A DNA stretch of 30,657 nucleotides from a virus. The notes under the pieces were generated by a model that saw only the letters and a program-made list of their open reading frames with translations, ran no database searches and was not told where the DNA came from. The stretch spans positions 1 through 30,657 of IMG/VR virus record IMGVR_UViG_3300022905_000043. One strand, 5' to 3'. The stretch's first letter is position 1, and the number at the start of each line of letters is the position of its first letter. Position numbers and translations under genes: made by a program. Positions 1-7,835 of this stretch are shown piece by piece.

Positions 1-1617
1 CCATTCTGAAACAGTATTAGTGAATATGTTATCGTGTGTAATTAGATCTGCAATAGATTGTGCAGAATCTGCAAGTGCTGCACCAGTTGCAGCAGGTCCA
101 TTTAAGTGTATGTTAGGACTTGCTGACATAATAATATCGCCGCCGGCTGCAACTTCTGTGTTTGCACCTGAAGTAAGATAATTATATCCGCCTGTGTTTA
201 TATCCCAATTGGCTTGTGTATCTGACCTGTCACCTATTGTGTTTATATCTGTTGTGCCACCGATAGTATGTCTATAATTTCCTGCAACAAGAATATCTAA
301 ATCACCACTTGTTGGAACTTCTTCTTGATTCTCATACAAGCGTGTTTCAATCCTTCCATTTGCACCTATCAGTATGTTTGTGTTAAATGCACTTTCAATT
401 TGTATTCTACCACTTTCAATTTCATCGCCATCAACAATTTTAGGAATAACTTTTGTATCTCCTTCTGCTCTGCGGTGTAATTCATCAGGAGAAACATACT
501 CAGCAGTCGCTTTCATATTGATGTTTCTACCTGCTTCTATGTTTACATCTCTGTCTGCTCTTATGTTGAGATCATTTTCACTATGCACACTAATACTATC
601 TGCACCGTAAATATCTATTTTACCATTACTGGTCATTTCGATCCAAGCCGTGCCGCCTGAATTTGTAAGATAAATTAGGTCCTCAGAATTGTGTAGTAAT
701 AATTGATGTCCTGTACGTGTTCTAAGTCTTGTGTATTCGTTGTACGGAAGATCAGGTATGCCTTTTTCTCCTGCATTAATATCTGCATATTCTACAGGAC
801 CTACACCGGGTGCAGTTTTACGTTGATATCTATCATCTCCATCATCCATTACAAATTGTGTACCACCTAGTCTACTGATAGGAATAGGAGTAGGTGTTTG
901 CGATTCTGCAGGTCCAATTGCCATACGCTTACTGCCTTGACTGTAATCTAACGGACCTGGTGTAGAAATACCAAATACTGTATTTGGCACTTGACGTCTA
1001 GCACTACTTACACTAGGACCTCTTACATCATCTTCGATAGTACCTTGTCTTAAAAATCTATCTGCAATAGGATGAACAGGTTTTTTAATTTTTTCAGCAT
1101 CAATTTCTAAATTGCCTTTTTCACTAGAATTAAAAGTTTTATTAATTTCTCCTACCGGTAACGGTTGATCTGTGTTGTATCTTTTTTTATCTTCCGGTGA
1201 TATTGCAACATTTGTTGTTGCACCTATTGCAGGTACCATATGATTAGCAAAATTAGGCGGAACACAAGCGAACCAATAACCCCTTCCAGGATCACCATCT
1301 GCAAACAGAACAAGAACTCTTACACCAACGTCTGGTGGAATAGCCCACATACCATATGACTTTTGTGTATCATTAAAATCATTTTCATTGAGACCCATTC
1401 CTTCGAATGGTGTTACTCCAAAAAACGGTGAAGCGTAATTTACAAGATAGGTTTGATTTTCTGTACCTACATCGTTACCTTGCGCTTTCAATAAAGTTAC
1501 TTTAAGTCTGCCGTTAAATGTAGGATCCATTGTACTAACAACTTTAGCAACATAGACTCCGGAGCCTAATCCAACACCACGTGTTCTATCATATCTAGTT
1601 CTTTTATCTTGTGCCAT
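1..1617 (-). CDS. 5: gp5-like baseplate hub / central spike protein (partial, C-terminus beyond window)
   Basis: The frame is open from the ATG at 1617 down to base 1, giving 539 codons with no stop, so the C-terminus lies outside the window. Residues about 20-130 look like the gp5 OB-fold domain, with GVYVAKVV and DPTFNGRLKV near the start and an ASPFFG stretch around residue 60. The last 200 residues have the short repeated polar/aliphatic pattern of a VgrG/gp5 triple-stranded beta-helix (for example ISVHSENDLNIRADRDVNI). In T4 this protein is the trimeric needle under the tail tube. Between the OB fold and the helix I see no T4-lysozyme-like domain, only a Pro/Ser-rich linker. The start directly follows the TAG of the 921-aa gene, so the two are translationally linked. 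Assignment rests on fold pattern plus gp53/gp48 neighbours. Confidence 0.8.
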   Translation of the reverse strand, partial: MAQDKRTRYDRTRGVGLGSGVYVAKVVSTMDPTFNGRLKVTLLKAQGNDVGTENQTYLVNYASPFFGVTPFEGMGLNENDFNDTQKSYGMWAIPPDVGVRVLVLFADGDPGRGYWFACVPPNFANHMVPAIGATTNVAISPEDKKRYNTDQPLPVGEINKTFNSSEKGNLEIDAEKIKKPVHPIADRFLRQGTIEDDVRGPSVSSARRQVPNTVFGISTPGPLDYSQGSKRMAIGPAESQTPTPIPISRLGGTQFVMDDGDDRYQRKTAPGVGPVEYADINAGEKGIPDLPYNEYTRLRTRTGHQLLLHNSEDLIYLTNSGGTAWIEMTSNGKIDIYGADSISVHSENDLNIRADRDVNIEAGRNINMKATAEYVSPDELHRRAEGDTKVIPKIVDGDEIESGRIQIESAFNTNILIGANGRIETRLYENQEEVPTSGDLDILVAGNYRHTIGGTTDINTIGDRSDTQANWDINTGGYNYLTSGANTEVAAGGDIIMSASPNIHLNGPAATGAALADSAQSIADLITHDNIFTNTVSEW

Positions 1618-4383
1618 CTAGTTTTCGTAAATCCTTAATATATTACCATCTGCATCTGTTGTATCGGTAAATGGTTTTGTTCTGTCAATGTTAAAATTAA
1701 CAAGTGTACCGTTAGATTGTCTTCTTCTTTCAGTAATGACAGGTCCTTCAGGTACTTTGGGTTTGTCTGCAGGACCTGCAGGATATTTTTCTTGTAATTC
1801 TTTTATACTTTCTAGACCAAATATCTCTGCAAGTTTATTAGACATTGGAAGTTCTTGTGATACATTTGTTTTATTTTCTTTTTCTGGTCCTATTTTACTT
1901 GCAAGTGCATTAGTTCCGGCTTCTTCTTTGACTGCGTCTCCATCAAAATCTTCTTCTTGACCTTGCATTCTTACACAACTTAATACTTGTGTAAACAGTC
2001 CACCGCTAAATTCATTCTCAAGTTTAAAAACTCTATATATTCCGCTAAACGGACTTAGTGTAGTTGCTTTGCTAAATGAATAAAGTCCATCTGGTTTATC
2101 TCCAGTGCCAGCGGCTCCGTTTACATCTATAGGAGTTCTAAAATTAATTCTTATGAATACATCGTTGCCTTCATAATTACAAGTTCCGTCTGCCATATAT
2201 TGGGATGCTGGTGCTGCTTGTACAAAGTAATTACTTAATCCACTTTCAACTAACCAAAAAGTATCTCCTAATATTTTTAAATCAACTTTAATAAGATCAG
2301 CACTTGCATTTTTTATTAATGCATTGTGAAAGTTTTCAGCAACTCTTTGTTCAACAGATTGTGTACCTGAACCACCTTTCAGAACATTAAACATATCAGG
2401 ATCTTTTTTGGCTTTTGTTTTTCCTAAATTAGCAACCTGTGCTTTTTTGTCTGTGCCGGTAGTGGCCGAAACATCTTTGGTTTTGTCAGTGCCTGTACCG
2501 CCGCCATCGTTGTCGCTTTGACTTTGTGTGTTACCTTCAACAGCAGGATTTATACCAGTATAAAATAAATTGTTAATTTTGATATCAAAGTCTATTATAT
2601 CTGCATTCTGTCCTGTGTAAATGTAATTGTATTCTTTTACAATTTGTTTTTTTAATTCTTTTTGACCTGGTGGTTTAGCAGTGCTGTTTCCAAACACACT
2701 AGCGTGAGCTAGATATGGTACAACTCTATATGTGTATTTTTTAGCATAATCGCCAATGCTGTCGTCATAATCTAAAAATTCAATCTGCACATCTATTCTA
2801 AACCAATTAACATAACCTTCTGCTGTTAATGGTAGTTCGCCATTTACTGCTCTTGCACTTTGTTCACTGCTTAAAATAGTCTGTGTGATAATATCACTTA
2901 ATTTCATTTTCTGAGAAAAGTTAAACACACGTTCTTTAGGATTAATTGTTAACTTACCTCTTTCAATTCTGCCAGTTTCTTCATTAACTACATCATCTTC
3001 TTTTCTAAAAGCAAAGTTACCGCCTTTTTTAGGACTGTAATCAAATGTACTTTCGCCTATAGGATTTTTACCAGCATCTACGAAACCTTGACCAGCAGCA
3101 CCTTTGCCACCTACACTTTGCTTCACAGGATCTCCATACGGATCAAAACTTACGTTATCTTCCTTTTTAGTTGGCAATATTCCTTTAAAGTCGTATGTTC
3201 TTTCAGGAAACTGTATTTCGTACTGATCTTTAATTTTATACTTTCCTTGATTTACTAATTTTTGTTCATTATCATTTAGAGTACGAACTAAACTTTTAGG
3301 ATTATCTGGATCACCTAATATACTATAAACTGTTGCCTCTTTGTCAGGTTCAGGAGCAATACTAATATCTTGCCATAACATATCTACTGTGTCAGCAAAG
3401 CCTTGGTGATTATAAGGATATGCTTGTACAGAATATTGACTACCACCTTCAGAAACATTGAATTCAACTTTTTTAAATTTTAAAACAAAGTGTTTAGGTT
3501 TTAAACTTTTAATAATCCTGCCTCTTTCATCGTATCCTTTGAAATCTAATCTAAGTAAAAACGGAGCCATTAGATAATCTGGATATCCTGCTTTTAGCGA
3601 AGCACTTTGCATACTTTGTAAAAGTAATCCCATACTATAAGGTTCCATTACATCAAATTCAAAACTTATTGCGTTAGTGTTTCCTGTTGCAGGTGTAGGT
3701 GCAACTACTGACATCATTTTAAAATTATCAATATAGTATTCAGGTGAAGCAACACCAAATACTTTTGCACGAGTGTTATCAGCCCTACCAGCACTTGAAA
3801 ATATAATAGAACTTTCTAAGTCTATTACTGTTTCTATATTTTGATCATCTTTGCCTGCCGCAACACGTCTTGGATCTGTCTGTTCTGCAAAACTAAGGTC
3901 GTCTGTTCTGTATTCTGACGGTTTATTAAATTGTTTAGGAGTAAGCACTGCCAACGTCCATAAAGGAACCATTGATGCAAATTGTTCTAGTGGATTTGGA
4001 AATTTACTTGGACTATTTCCTAATTGTTTTTTCCTAGATAAATTATCTAAATTTTCAACAAGTGCATCTATACTAAAATCTTCAGGAAGAGCAGAATTAA
4101 AATCTGCAAAGTCATCCACTAATGGTACTGCTTCTGTAATTTTTGTTTTTGCATCTTTTACTAATGCTTTACCTGTATTAACTTTTGTTTTAATAGAGCC
4201 TGGTAACGCTGCTGTACCATCTGGTTTTTTGTTTTGATATCTGTCTAGTTGTTCCTGCGTTCCGTATATTCTTTGAGTTTGGCCGTTCTTCTGAACATCA
4301 ACATACGGCTGGCTTCGGTCAATATTAAAATTGACAGTGTTACCATTGCTTTGTATTCTGCGTTCAGTGAATTCGGCAGCCAC
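1618..4383 (-). CDS. large baseplate/virion structural protein (921 aa), possible hub component
   Basis: I do not recognise a named T4 homologue. It lies between gp53 and gp5 in a baseplate operon with almost no spacing, so a baseplate role is likely. The protein is acidic-polar with several beta-rich blocks and a Ser/Gly/Thr/Lys linker around residues 640-690. The segment after the linker (about 700-830, with SGIYRVFKLENEFSGG) resembles the closing part of gp27/gpD-type hub domains; this is a weak, visual judgement. Oddly, its two ends carry the same motif of about 38 residues: N-terminal TERRIQSNGNTVNFNIDR and C-terminal TERRRQSNGTLVNFNIDR, each followed by a similar tail ending in RIY. It could be the functional stand-in for gp27, which T4-like marine phages often lack in recognisable form. 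That is inference. Confidence 0.6.
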   Translation of the reverse strand: MAAEFTERRIQSNGNTVNFNIDRSQPYVDVQKNGQTQRIYGTQEQLDRYQNKKPDGTAALPGSIKTKVNTGKALVKDAKTKITEAVPLVDDFADFNSALPEDFSIDALVENLDNLSRKKQLGNSPSKFPNPLEQFASMVPLWTLAVLTPKQFNKPSEYRTDDLSFAEQTDPRRVAAGKDDQNIETVIDLESSIIFSSAGRADNTRAKVFGVASPEYYIDNFKMMSVVAPTPATGNTNAISFEFDVMEPYSMGLLLQSMQSASLKAGYPDYLMAPFLLRLDFKGYDERGRIIKSLKPKHFVLKFKKVEFNVSEGGSQYSVQAYPYNHQGFADTVDMLWQDISIAPEPDKEATVYSILGDPDNPKSLVRTLNDNEQKLVNQGKYKIKDQYEIQFPERTYDFKGILPTKKEDNVSFDPYGDPVKQSVGGKGAAGQGFVDAGKNPIGESTFDYSPKKGGNFAFRKEDDVVNEETGRIERGKLTINPKERVFNFSQKMKLSDIITQTILSSEQSARAVNGELPLTAEGYVNWFRIDVQIEFLDYDDSIGDYAKKYTYRVVPYLAHASVFGNSTAKPPGQKELKKQIVKEYNYIYTGQNADIIDFDIKINNLFYTGINPAVEGNTQSQSDNDGGGTGTDKTKDVSATTGTDKKAQVANLGKTKAKKDPDMFNVLKGGSGTQSVEQRVAENFHNALIKNASADLIKVDLKILGDTFWLVESGLSNYFVQAAPASQYMADGTCNYEGNDVFIRINFRTPIDVNGAAGTGDKPDGLYSFSKATTLSPFSGIYRVFKLENEFSGGLFTQVLSCVRMQGQEEDFDGDAVKEEAGTNALASKIGPEKENKTNVSQELPMSNKLAEIFGLESIKELQEKYPAGPADKPKVPEGPVITERRRQSNGTLVNFNIDRTKPFTDTTDADGNILRIYEN

Positions 4384-4384
4384 G

Positions 4385-4684
4385 TTAGACTCCTAAATAT
4401 TTTTTAAGATTTGAATCTTTTGGAATCTGTATTTGAACTCCGGTTTCAAAATCATATATTGGATCTTTAAGAATTTCCATATTTCTTTGCACAAATACCC
4501 ACCAAAGTTTTTCATTCCCATAAAGATCATATGCTAATAAATCTGGACGATGATTGTATTGGCTTTCAATAGTATATACAAAATCATCCGCTTCTCTGGG
4601 TACTGGTCTGGCTTGGAATAAGTCTAAATAGAAACCTTTTGTTGGAGTGTTACTATAGTGTGATGCATTATCGTATTTTGCCAT
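4385..4684 (-). CDS. 53: gp53-like baseplate wedge subunit
   Basis: This 99-aa protein has the hallmark of the gp53 baseplate wedge family in its second half: a YDLYGNEKLWWVFVQRN stretch followed by ILKDPIYDFE and a short IQIPKD tail, a LysM-like layout. In T4, gp53 joins the wedge to the hub; T4 gp53 is nearly twice as long, and marine relatives are usually short. The start ATG at 4684 overlaps the gp48 stop codon by one base (TAATG), so it is probably translated by re-initiation after gp48. It is followed after one base by the 921-aa baseplate gene. I am fairly sure of the family, less so of the exact wedge contacts. Confidence 0.8.
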   Translation of the reverse strand: MAKYDNASHYSNTPTKGFYLDLFQARPVPREADDFVYTIESQYNHRPDLLAYDLYGNEKLWWVFVQRNMEILKDPIYDFETGVQIQIPKDSNLKKYLGV

Positions 4685-5856
4685 TAGAAGTATCCTACTC
4701 CGCCTTTACCAGACATCTGTCCAGCGGCGTATTGTTGTAAACTGAATTTTCTCATACTTGCTCTGTTGTAGATAGGTTGTACTTCAGCAGTTACATTACT
4801 CTTGATAGGAACCCAAGTAGGTCTATCACTGTTTGTAAGGTTTGGACTTACTTTAATATAGTTAACATCGTTAGGCATACTAACAGAAAAACTTTTTACT
4901 ACTACCGGAGTATTATGAAACATCATACTACCATAACCGTTTAACATACATACCGGCGGAGGATTACCTGTGTTTTCTCCTTGGCCATAAAACATTTTAG
5001 TGACTGTTCTAAAGAATGTTGTTGCTGCAATCCAATATGCTGCATCTTGTTCAGTTTCACAAATAAAGTCACCACTAATACTAATTGCGTCCACTTGTGA
5101 GTTCTTGTAAGCAAGATAAGGATAATTATTATGTACTGGTGCTAATTCTGAATAGTTTGCGGTTGTTCTAATTTCCATTGTAGGTAATACTGGCCAAGTA
5201 ACACCTCCAGTTTTTTCTAAAACTGAAAACAATGGACTATTAAATATCTTCCAATTACAACTAATTTTTACACGCCAGTCATTTTCGGCACTAGGGTTAA
5301 GTTTAATCTTTTCACCTGCTGTAGTAAACAATTCACCACCTGGAGGTAAGTTGGCGCCACGTTTTAAACTTAAAATATCATTCAAGTTGCCGGCAGTTTG
5401 CCCAATGGCACTTGCAATGTCTTTAAAGCCGCCTGCTAAGTCCCCGCCAGTCAATTTGGTAAGAGCACCGGAAATATCTCCCGCTGTTTGCTCAATTGTT
5501 GATGCTACACCGCCAAACACATTACTTACATTAGATAGAGAGCCAACTGCTTCTGCTGCATTTCCAAGTGCGTTTGAACCAACGGCTGATGTAATTGTTT
5601 TACCAAGACCTGTTTGCATCGCAGATTCTGCGCCGCCAAGTAAGCCTGCAACGTTTGCACCTGCTGCTGCTTGGTTGAGACCACTGGTAACACCACCTGC
5701 TAATTGGTCAATCTTTCCATCAAGTGCAATTTTATCTTGCAAATTGCCTGCAACTGCTATAGCACCTTTTGCTTTTTGTGTTGCAGCAGCGATATCAGCC
5801 GCAATGGAACTGTTGACTTGTGTGGTTAATTTTGCTAACGGATTAATATTTAACAT
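4684..5856 (-). CDS. 48: gp48-like baseplate tail-tube cap
   Basis: The 390-aa protein begins with an Ala/Gly-rich helical region (residues about 1-165) and continues with a beta-rich domain typical of gp48: WRVKISCNW near 195, YPYLAYKNSQVDAISISG about 245-262, then MFYGQGENTGNPPPVCMLNG near 290-310 and a C-terminal FSLQQYAAG. In T4, gp48 sits on top of the hub and, with gp54, starts tail-tube polymerisation. It is the first gene of the leftward baseplate operon, with an AAGGA ribosome site before the ATG and a late-promoter sequence just upstream. gp54 is related in sequence, so this single protein might cover both roles; no second copy is visible here. Confidence 0.8.
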   Translation of the reverse strand: MLNINPLAKLTTQVNSSIAADIAAATQKAKGAIAVAGNLQDKIALDGKIDQLAGGVTSGLNQAAAGANVAGLLGGAESAMQTGLGKTITSAVGSNALGNAAEAVGSLSNVSNVFGGVASTIEQTAGDISGALTKLTGGDLAGGFKDIASAIGQTAGNLNDILSLKRGANLPPGGELFTTAGEKIKLNPSAENDWRVKISCNWKIFNSPLFSVLEKTGGVTWPVLPTMEIRTTANYSELAPVHNNYPYLAYKNSQVDAISISGDFICETEQDAAYWIAATTFFRTVTKMFYGQGENTGNPPPVCMLNGYGSMMFHNTPVVVKSFSVSMPNDVNYIKVSPNLTNSDRPTWVPIKSNVTAEVQPIYNRASMRKFSLQQYAAGQMSGKGGVGYF

Positions 5857-5883
5857 TTTGGTAAAATTTCCTTATTATAACTC

Positions 5884-5891
5884 TATTTATT
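5884..5891 (-). promoter_or_regulatory. late promoter for the gp48-gp53-gp5 operon
   Basis: Read on the minus strand this is AATAAATA, matching the T4 late core TATAAATA. With T4 spacing the transcript would start near 5878 and give a 22-nt leader carrying AAGGA before the gp48 ATG at 5856. T4-type late promoters are read by gp55-loaded RNA polymerase; gp55 is encoded immediately across this divergent gap. Confidence 0.65.
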
Positions 5892-5903
5892 TCAAGAGAA
5901 ATG

Positions 5904-5912
5904 TGCTATTAT
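5904..5912 (+). promoter_or_regulatory. possible extended -10 promoter for gp55
   Basis: TGC followed by TATTAT fits an extended -10 element (TGn plus a five-of-six -10 hexamer), about 27 bases before the gp55 ATG. There is no convincing -35. The ribosome site AGGAG lies just before the start. An early or middle promoter is expected here, because gp55 must be made before late transcription begins. Confidence 0.35.
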
Positions 5913-5938
5913 ATTAATTCATACAGGAGAATAAAAAT

Positions 5939-6781
5939 ATGGCAAAACGAACAAACTATTTGACGAATAAGGACCTACTTGCTGAAATACACCGCAGTAA
6001 GAACACATTCTGTTCATTTGTCGACCCTGATTACAACCAATACGACTTAATTGTACCAAGTCTTGAAAAAATTAACATTAGAACTACAGCAGAAGCAAAA
6101 CGTAACCGTGCAGCCAGATTAGCAAAACAAGCACACGCTGACGCAGTTGAAGCAGCCGGTAAGAAGATACCAGCAAAACAGTTTGAAATTGATTATAGAA
6201 AGATTGCAAAAGAAGATGTAGTTTTCAGAGTAATGACATTTGAACACGTACCAGAAGATTTAACACGCAAGAAAACAAAAAAGACTGTGGCAGATCATCA
6301 CGTAAAAGTAAACTTTCCACCTTTCCAACATTGGAAGTTTGATGAAAAGGGTAACTTAATCTGTGTAGGAAAAAGCCATTGGGTTGGAGGAATGGAAAAC
6401 GGATACTTTGACGGAAAATGTGGCAAAGCGACAAATGATCTTGCAAGGATGTGGATGAAGTTGTGTGATAGATATGCAACACGTGGTAATGTACGTGGTT
6501 ACACTTACAATGACGAAATGAAAGGCCAAGCAATATTACAGTTGGCACAGATAGGACTACAGTTTGATGAATCTAAGAGTAATAATCCTTTTGCTTACTA
6601 TACCGCTGCTGTTACTAATAGTTTTGTACGTATCATCAATATCGAAAAACGTAACCAAAATATTAGAGACGATATTTTAGAAATGAATGGAATGAATCCA
6701 AGTTGGACTAGACAAGAGCAAGGTAGAGGTGACAGTCAGAATCCACCCAAAGCAGTGCCTGCACCTAAGAAAAAGTCTTGA
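5939..6781 (+). CDS. 55: gp55-like late-transcription sigma factor
   Basis: gp55 replaces the host sigma factor on RNA polymerase and recognises late promoters. The C-terminal third (residues about 180-245) matches T4 gp55 closely: RGYTYNDEMKGQAILQLAQ, then GLQFDESKSNNPFAYYTAA, then NSFVRIINIEKRNQN, the sigma region-2-like helices. The N-terminal YLTNKDLLAEI also matches T4. At 280 aa it is about 100 residues longer than T4 gp55. The extra part, about residues 30-165, is basic and contains conserved-looking aromatic segments (FPPFQHWKF, GKSHWVGGMENGY). The tail (RQEQGRGDSQNPPKAVPAPKKKS) is Pro/Lys-rich; T4 gp55 uses its C-terminus to touch the sliding clamp, but I see no clear clamp motif here. 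It stands alone between divergent gp48 and the gp47 promoter. Confidence 0.9.
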   Translation: MAKRTNYLTNKDLLAEIHRSKNTFCSFVDPDYNQYDLIVPSLEKINIRTTAEAKRNRAARLAKQAHADAVEAAGKKIPAKQFEIDYRKIAKEDVVFRVMTFEHVPEDLTRKKTKKTVADHHVKVNFPPFQHWKFDEKGNLICVGKSHWVGGMENGYFDGKCGKATNDLARMWMKLCDRYATRGNVRGYTYNDEMKGQAILQLAQIGLQFDESKSNNPFAYYTAAVTNSFVRIINIEKRNQNIRDDILEMNGMNPSWTRQEQGRGDSQNPPKAVPAPKKKS

Positions 6782-6806
6782 CTTATGAACAAAACTACTA
6801 TAAAAT
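6778..6806 (+). promoter_or_regulatory. sigma70-like promoter for the gp47-gp46 operon
   Basis: TTGACT (6778-6783) and TAAAAT (6801-6806) are separated by 17 bases. The -35 overlaps the gp55 stop codon. An AGGAG ribosome site lies at 6814-6818 before the gp47 ATG at 6825. There is no late-promoter core in this gap, consistent with early or middle expression of recombination genes. TACTA/TAGTA (6796-6812) could form a small hairpin over the -10, so part of the signal may be structural. Confidence 0.55.
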
Positions 6807-6824
6807 GTAGTATAGGAGTAAAGA

Positions 6825-7835
6825 ATGCCGTTATTTAAGAAAGCAGCCTGCTTCACAGATATTCACTTTGGAATGAAAAGTGGTAGTAGGACTCACAATA
6901 TGGATTGTGAGGAATTTGTAAAATGGTTTTGTGAAGAAGCAAAAGCCGCTGGTGCTGAGACTTGTATATTTTTAGGTGATTGGCATCATAACCGTGCGAC
7001 AACAGATGTCAGCACAATGAACTATACAGTTTCTAATCTAGAAAGACTAAACGAAACATTTGAGAAAACTTACTTTATGGTAGGTAATCACGATTTATTC
7101 TATAAAGACAAACGTGAAATCAATAGTGTTGAGTTTATGCGACTATTTCCTAACATTGTTCCTATTACTGAACAACTAACAGAAGGCGATGTTACACTGT
7201 TGCCTTGGCTTGTTGGAGAAGAATGGAAAGCAGTAAAGAATATAAAAAGTAGATACGTGTTTGGTCACTTCGAACTGCCATACTTTAAAATGAATGCAAT
7301 GGTTGAGATGCCTGATCACGGAGAACTGCAACCTGATCATTTTGTCAATCAAGAATATGTGTTTAGTGGACACTTTCATAAACGGCAAACAAAAGGCAAT
7401 GTAACGTATATTGGTAATGCATTTCCACACAACTATGCAGATGCGTGGGATGACGAACGTGGTATGATGTTCTTAGACTGGGGCGGAGTGCCTGAATATA
7501 AAACTTGGCCTAAGCAACCTGTGTTTAGAACATTTAGACTAAGTCAACTTTTAGAAAAGCCAGAAGATCATCTAAAAGAAAATATGCACTGTCGAGTTAC
7601 TATTGATGTGCAGATTACTTTTGAAGAAGCAAACTTTATCAAGGAACAGTTTATTCCACAATTTAAACTACGTGAACTTATGTTGATTCCAGAAAAAGTA
7701 GAAGTGGAATCAAATATCGATCCTATCGATTTGTCATTTGAAAGTGTTGATACTATTGTAATGAATCAAATCGAACAGTTAGACAGCGACTCTTATGACA
7801 AGCGTATGCTTACGGAGATTTATCGAGACCTATGA
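6825..7835 (+). CDS. 47: gp47 recombination nuclease subunit (Mre11/SbcD-like)
   Basis: A 336-aa metallophosphoesterase with all the expected motifs in order: DIHFG at residues 12-16, GDWHHN at 51-56, GNHD at 87-90, GHF near 149 and GHFHKR near 185. These residues bind the two metal ions of Mre11/SbcD/gp47 nucleases. With gp46 it forms the nuclease-ATPase that resects double-strand breaks and feeds recombination-dependent replication. Length matches T4 gp47 (about 339 aa). The stop overlaps the gp46 start (ATGA), which implies coupled translation and equimolar production. No key residue appears missing. Confidence 0.95.
   Translation: MPLFKKAACFTDIHFGMKSGSRTHNMDCEEFVKWFCEEAKAAGAETCIFLGDWHHNRATTDVSTMNYTVSNLERLNETFEKTYFMVGNHDLFYKDKREINSVEFMRLFPNIVPITEQLTEGDVTLLPWLVGEEWKAVKNIKSRYVFGHFELPYFKMNAMVEMPDHGELQPDHFVNQEYVFSGHFHKRQTKGNVTYIGNAFPHNYADAWDDERGMMFLDWGGVPEYKTWPKQPVFRTFRLSQLLEKPEDHLKENMHCRVTIDVQITFEEANFIKEQFIPQFKLRELMLIPEKVEVESNIDPIDLSFESVDTIVMNQIEQLDSDSYDKRMLTEIYRDL

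Noticed and set aside
374-610. Plus-strand open frame opposite gp5
   Set aside because: It is antisense to a continuous gp5 frame, with no ribosome site and no recognisable protein features.
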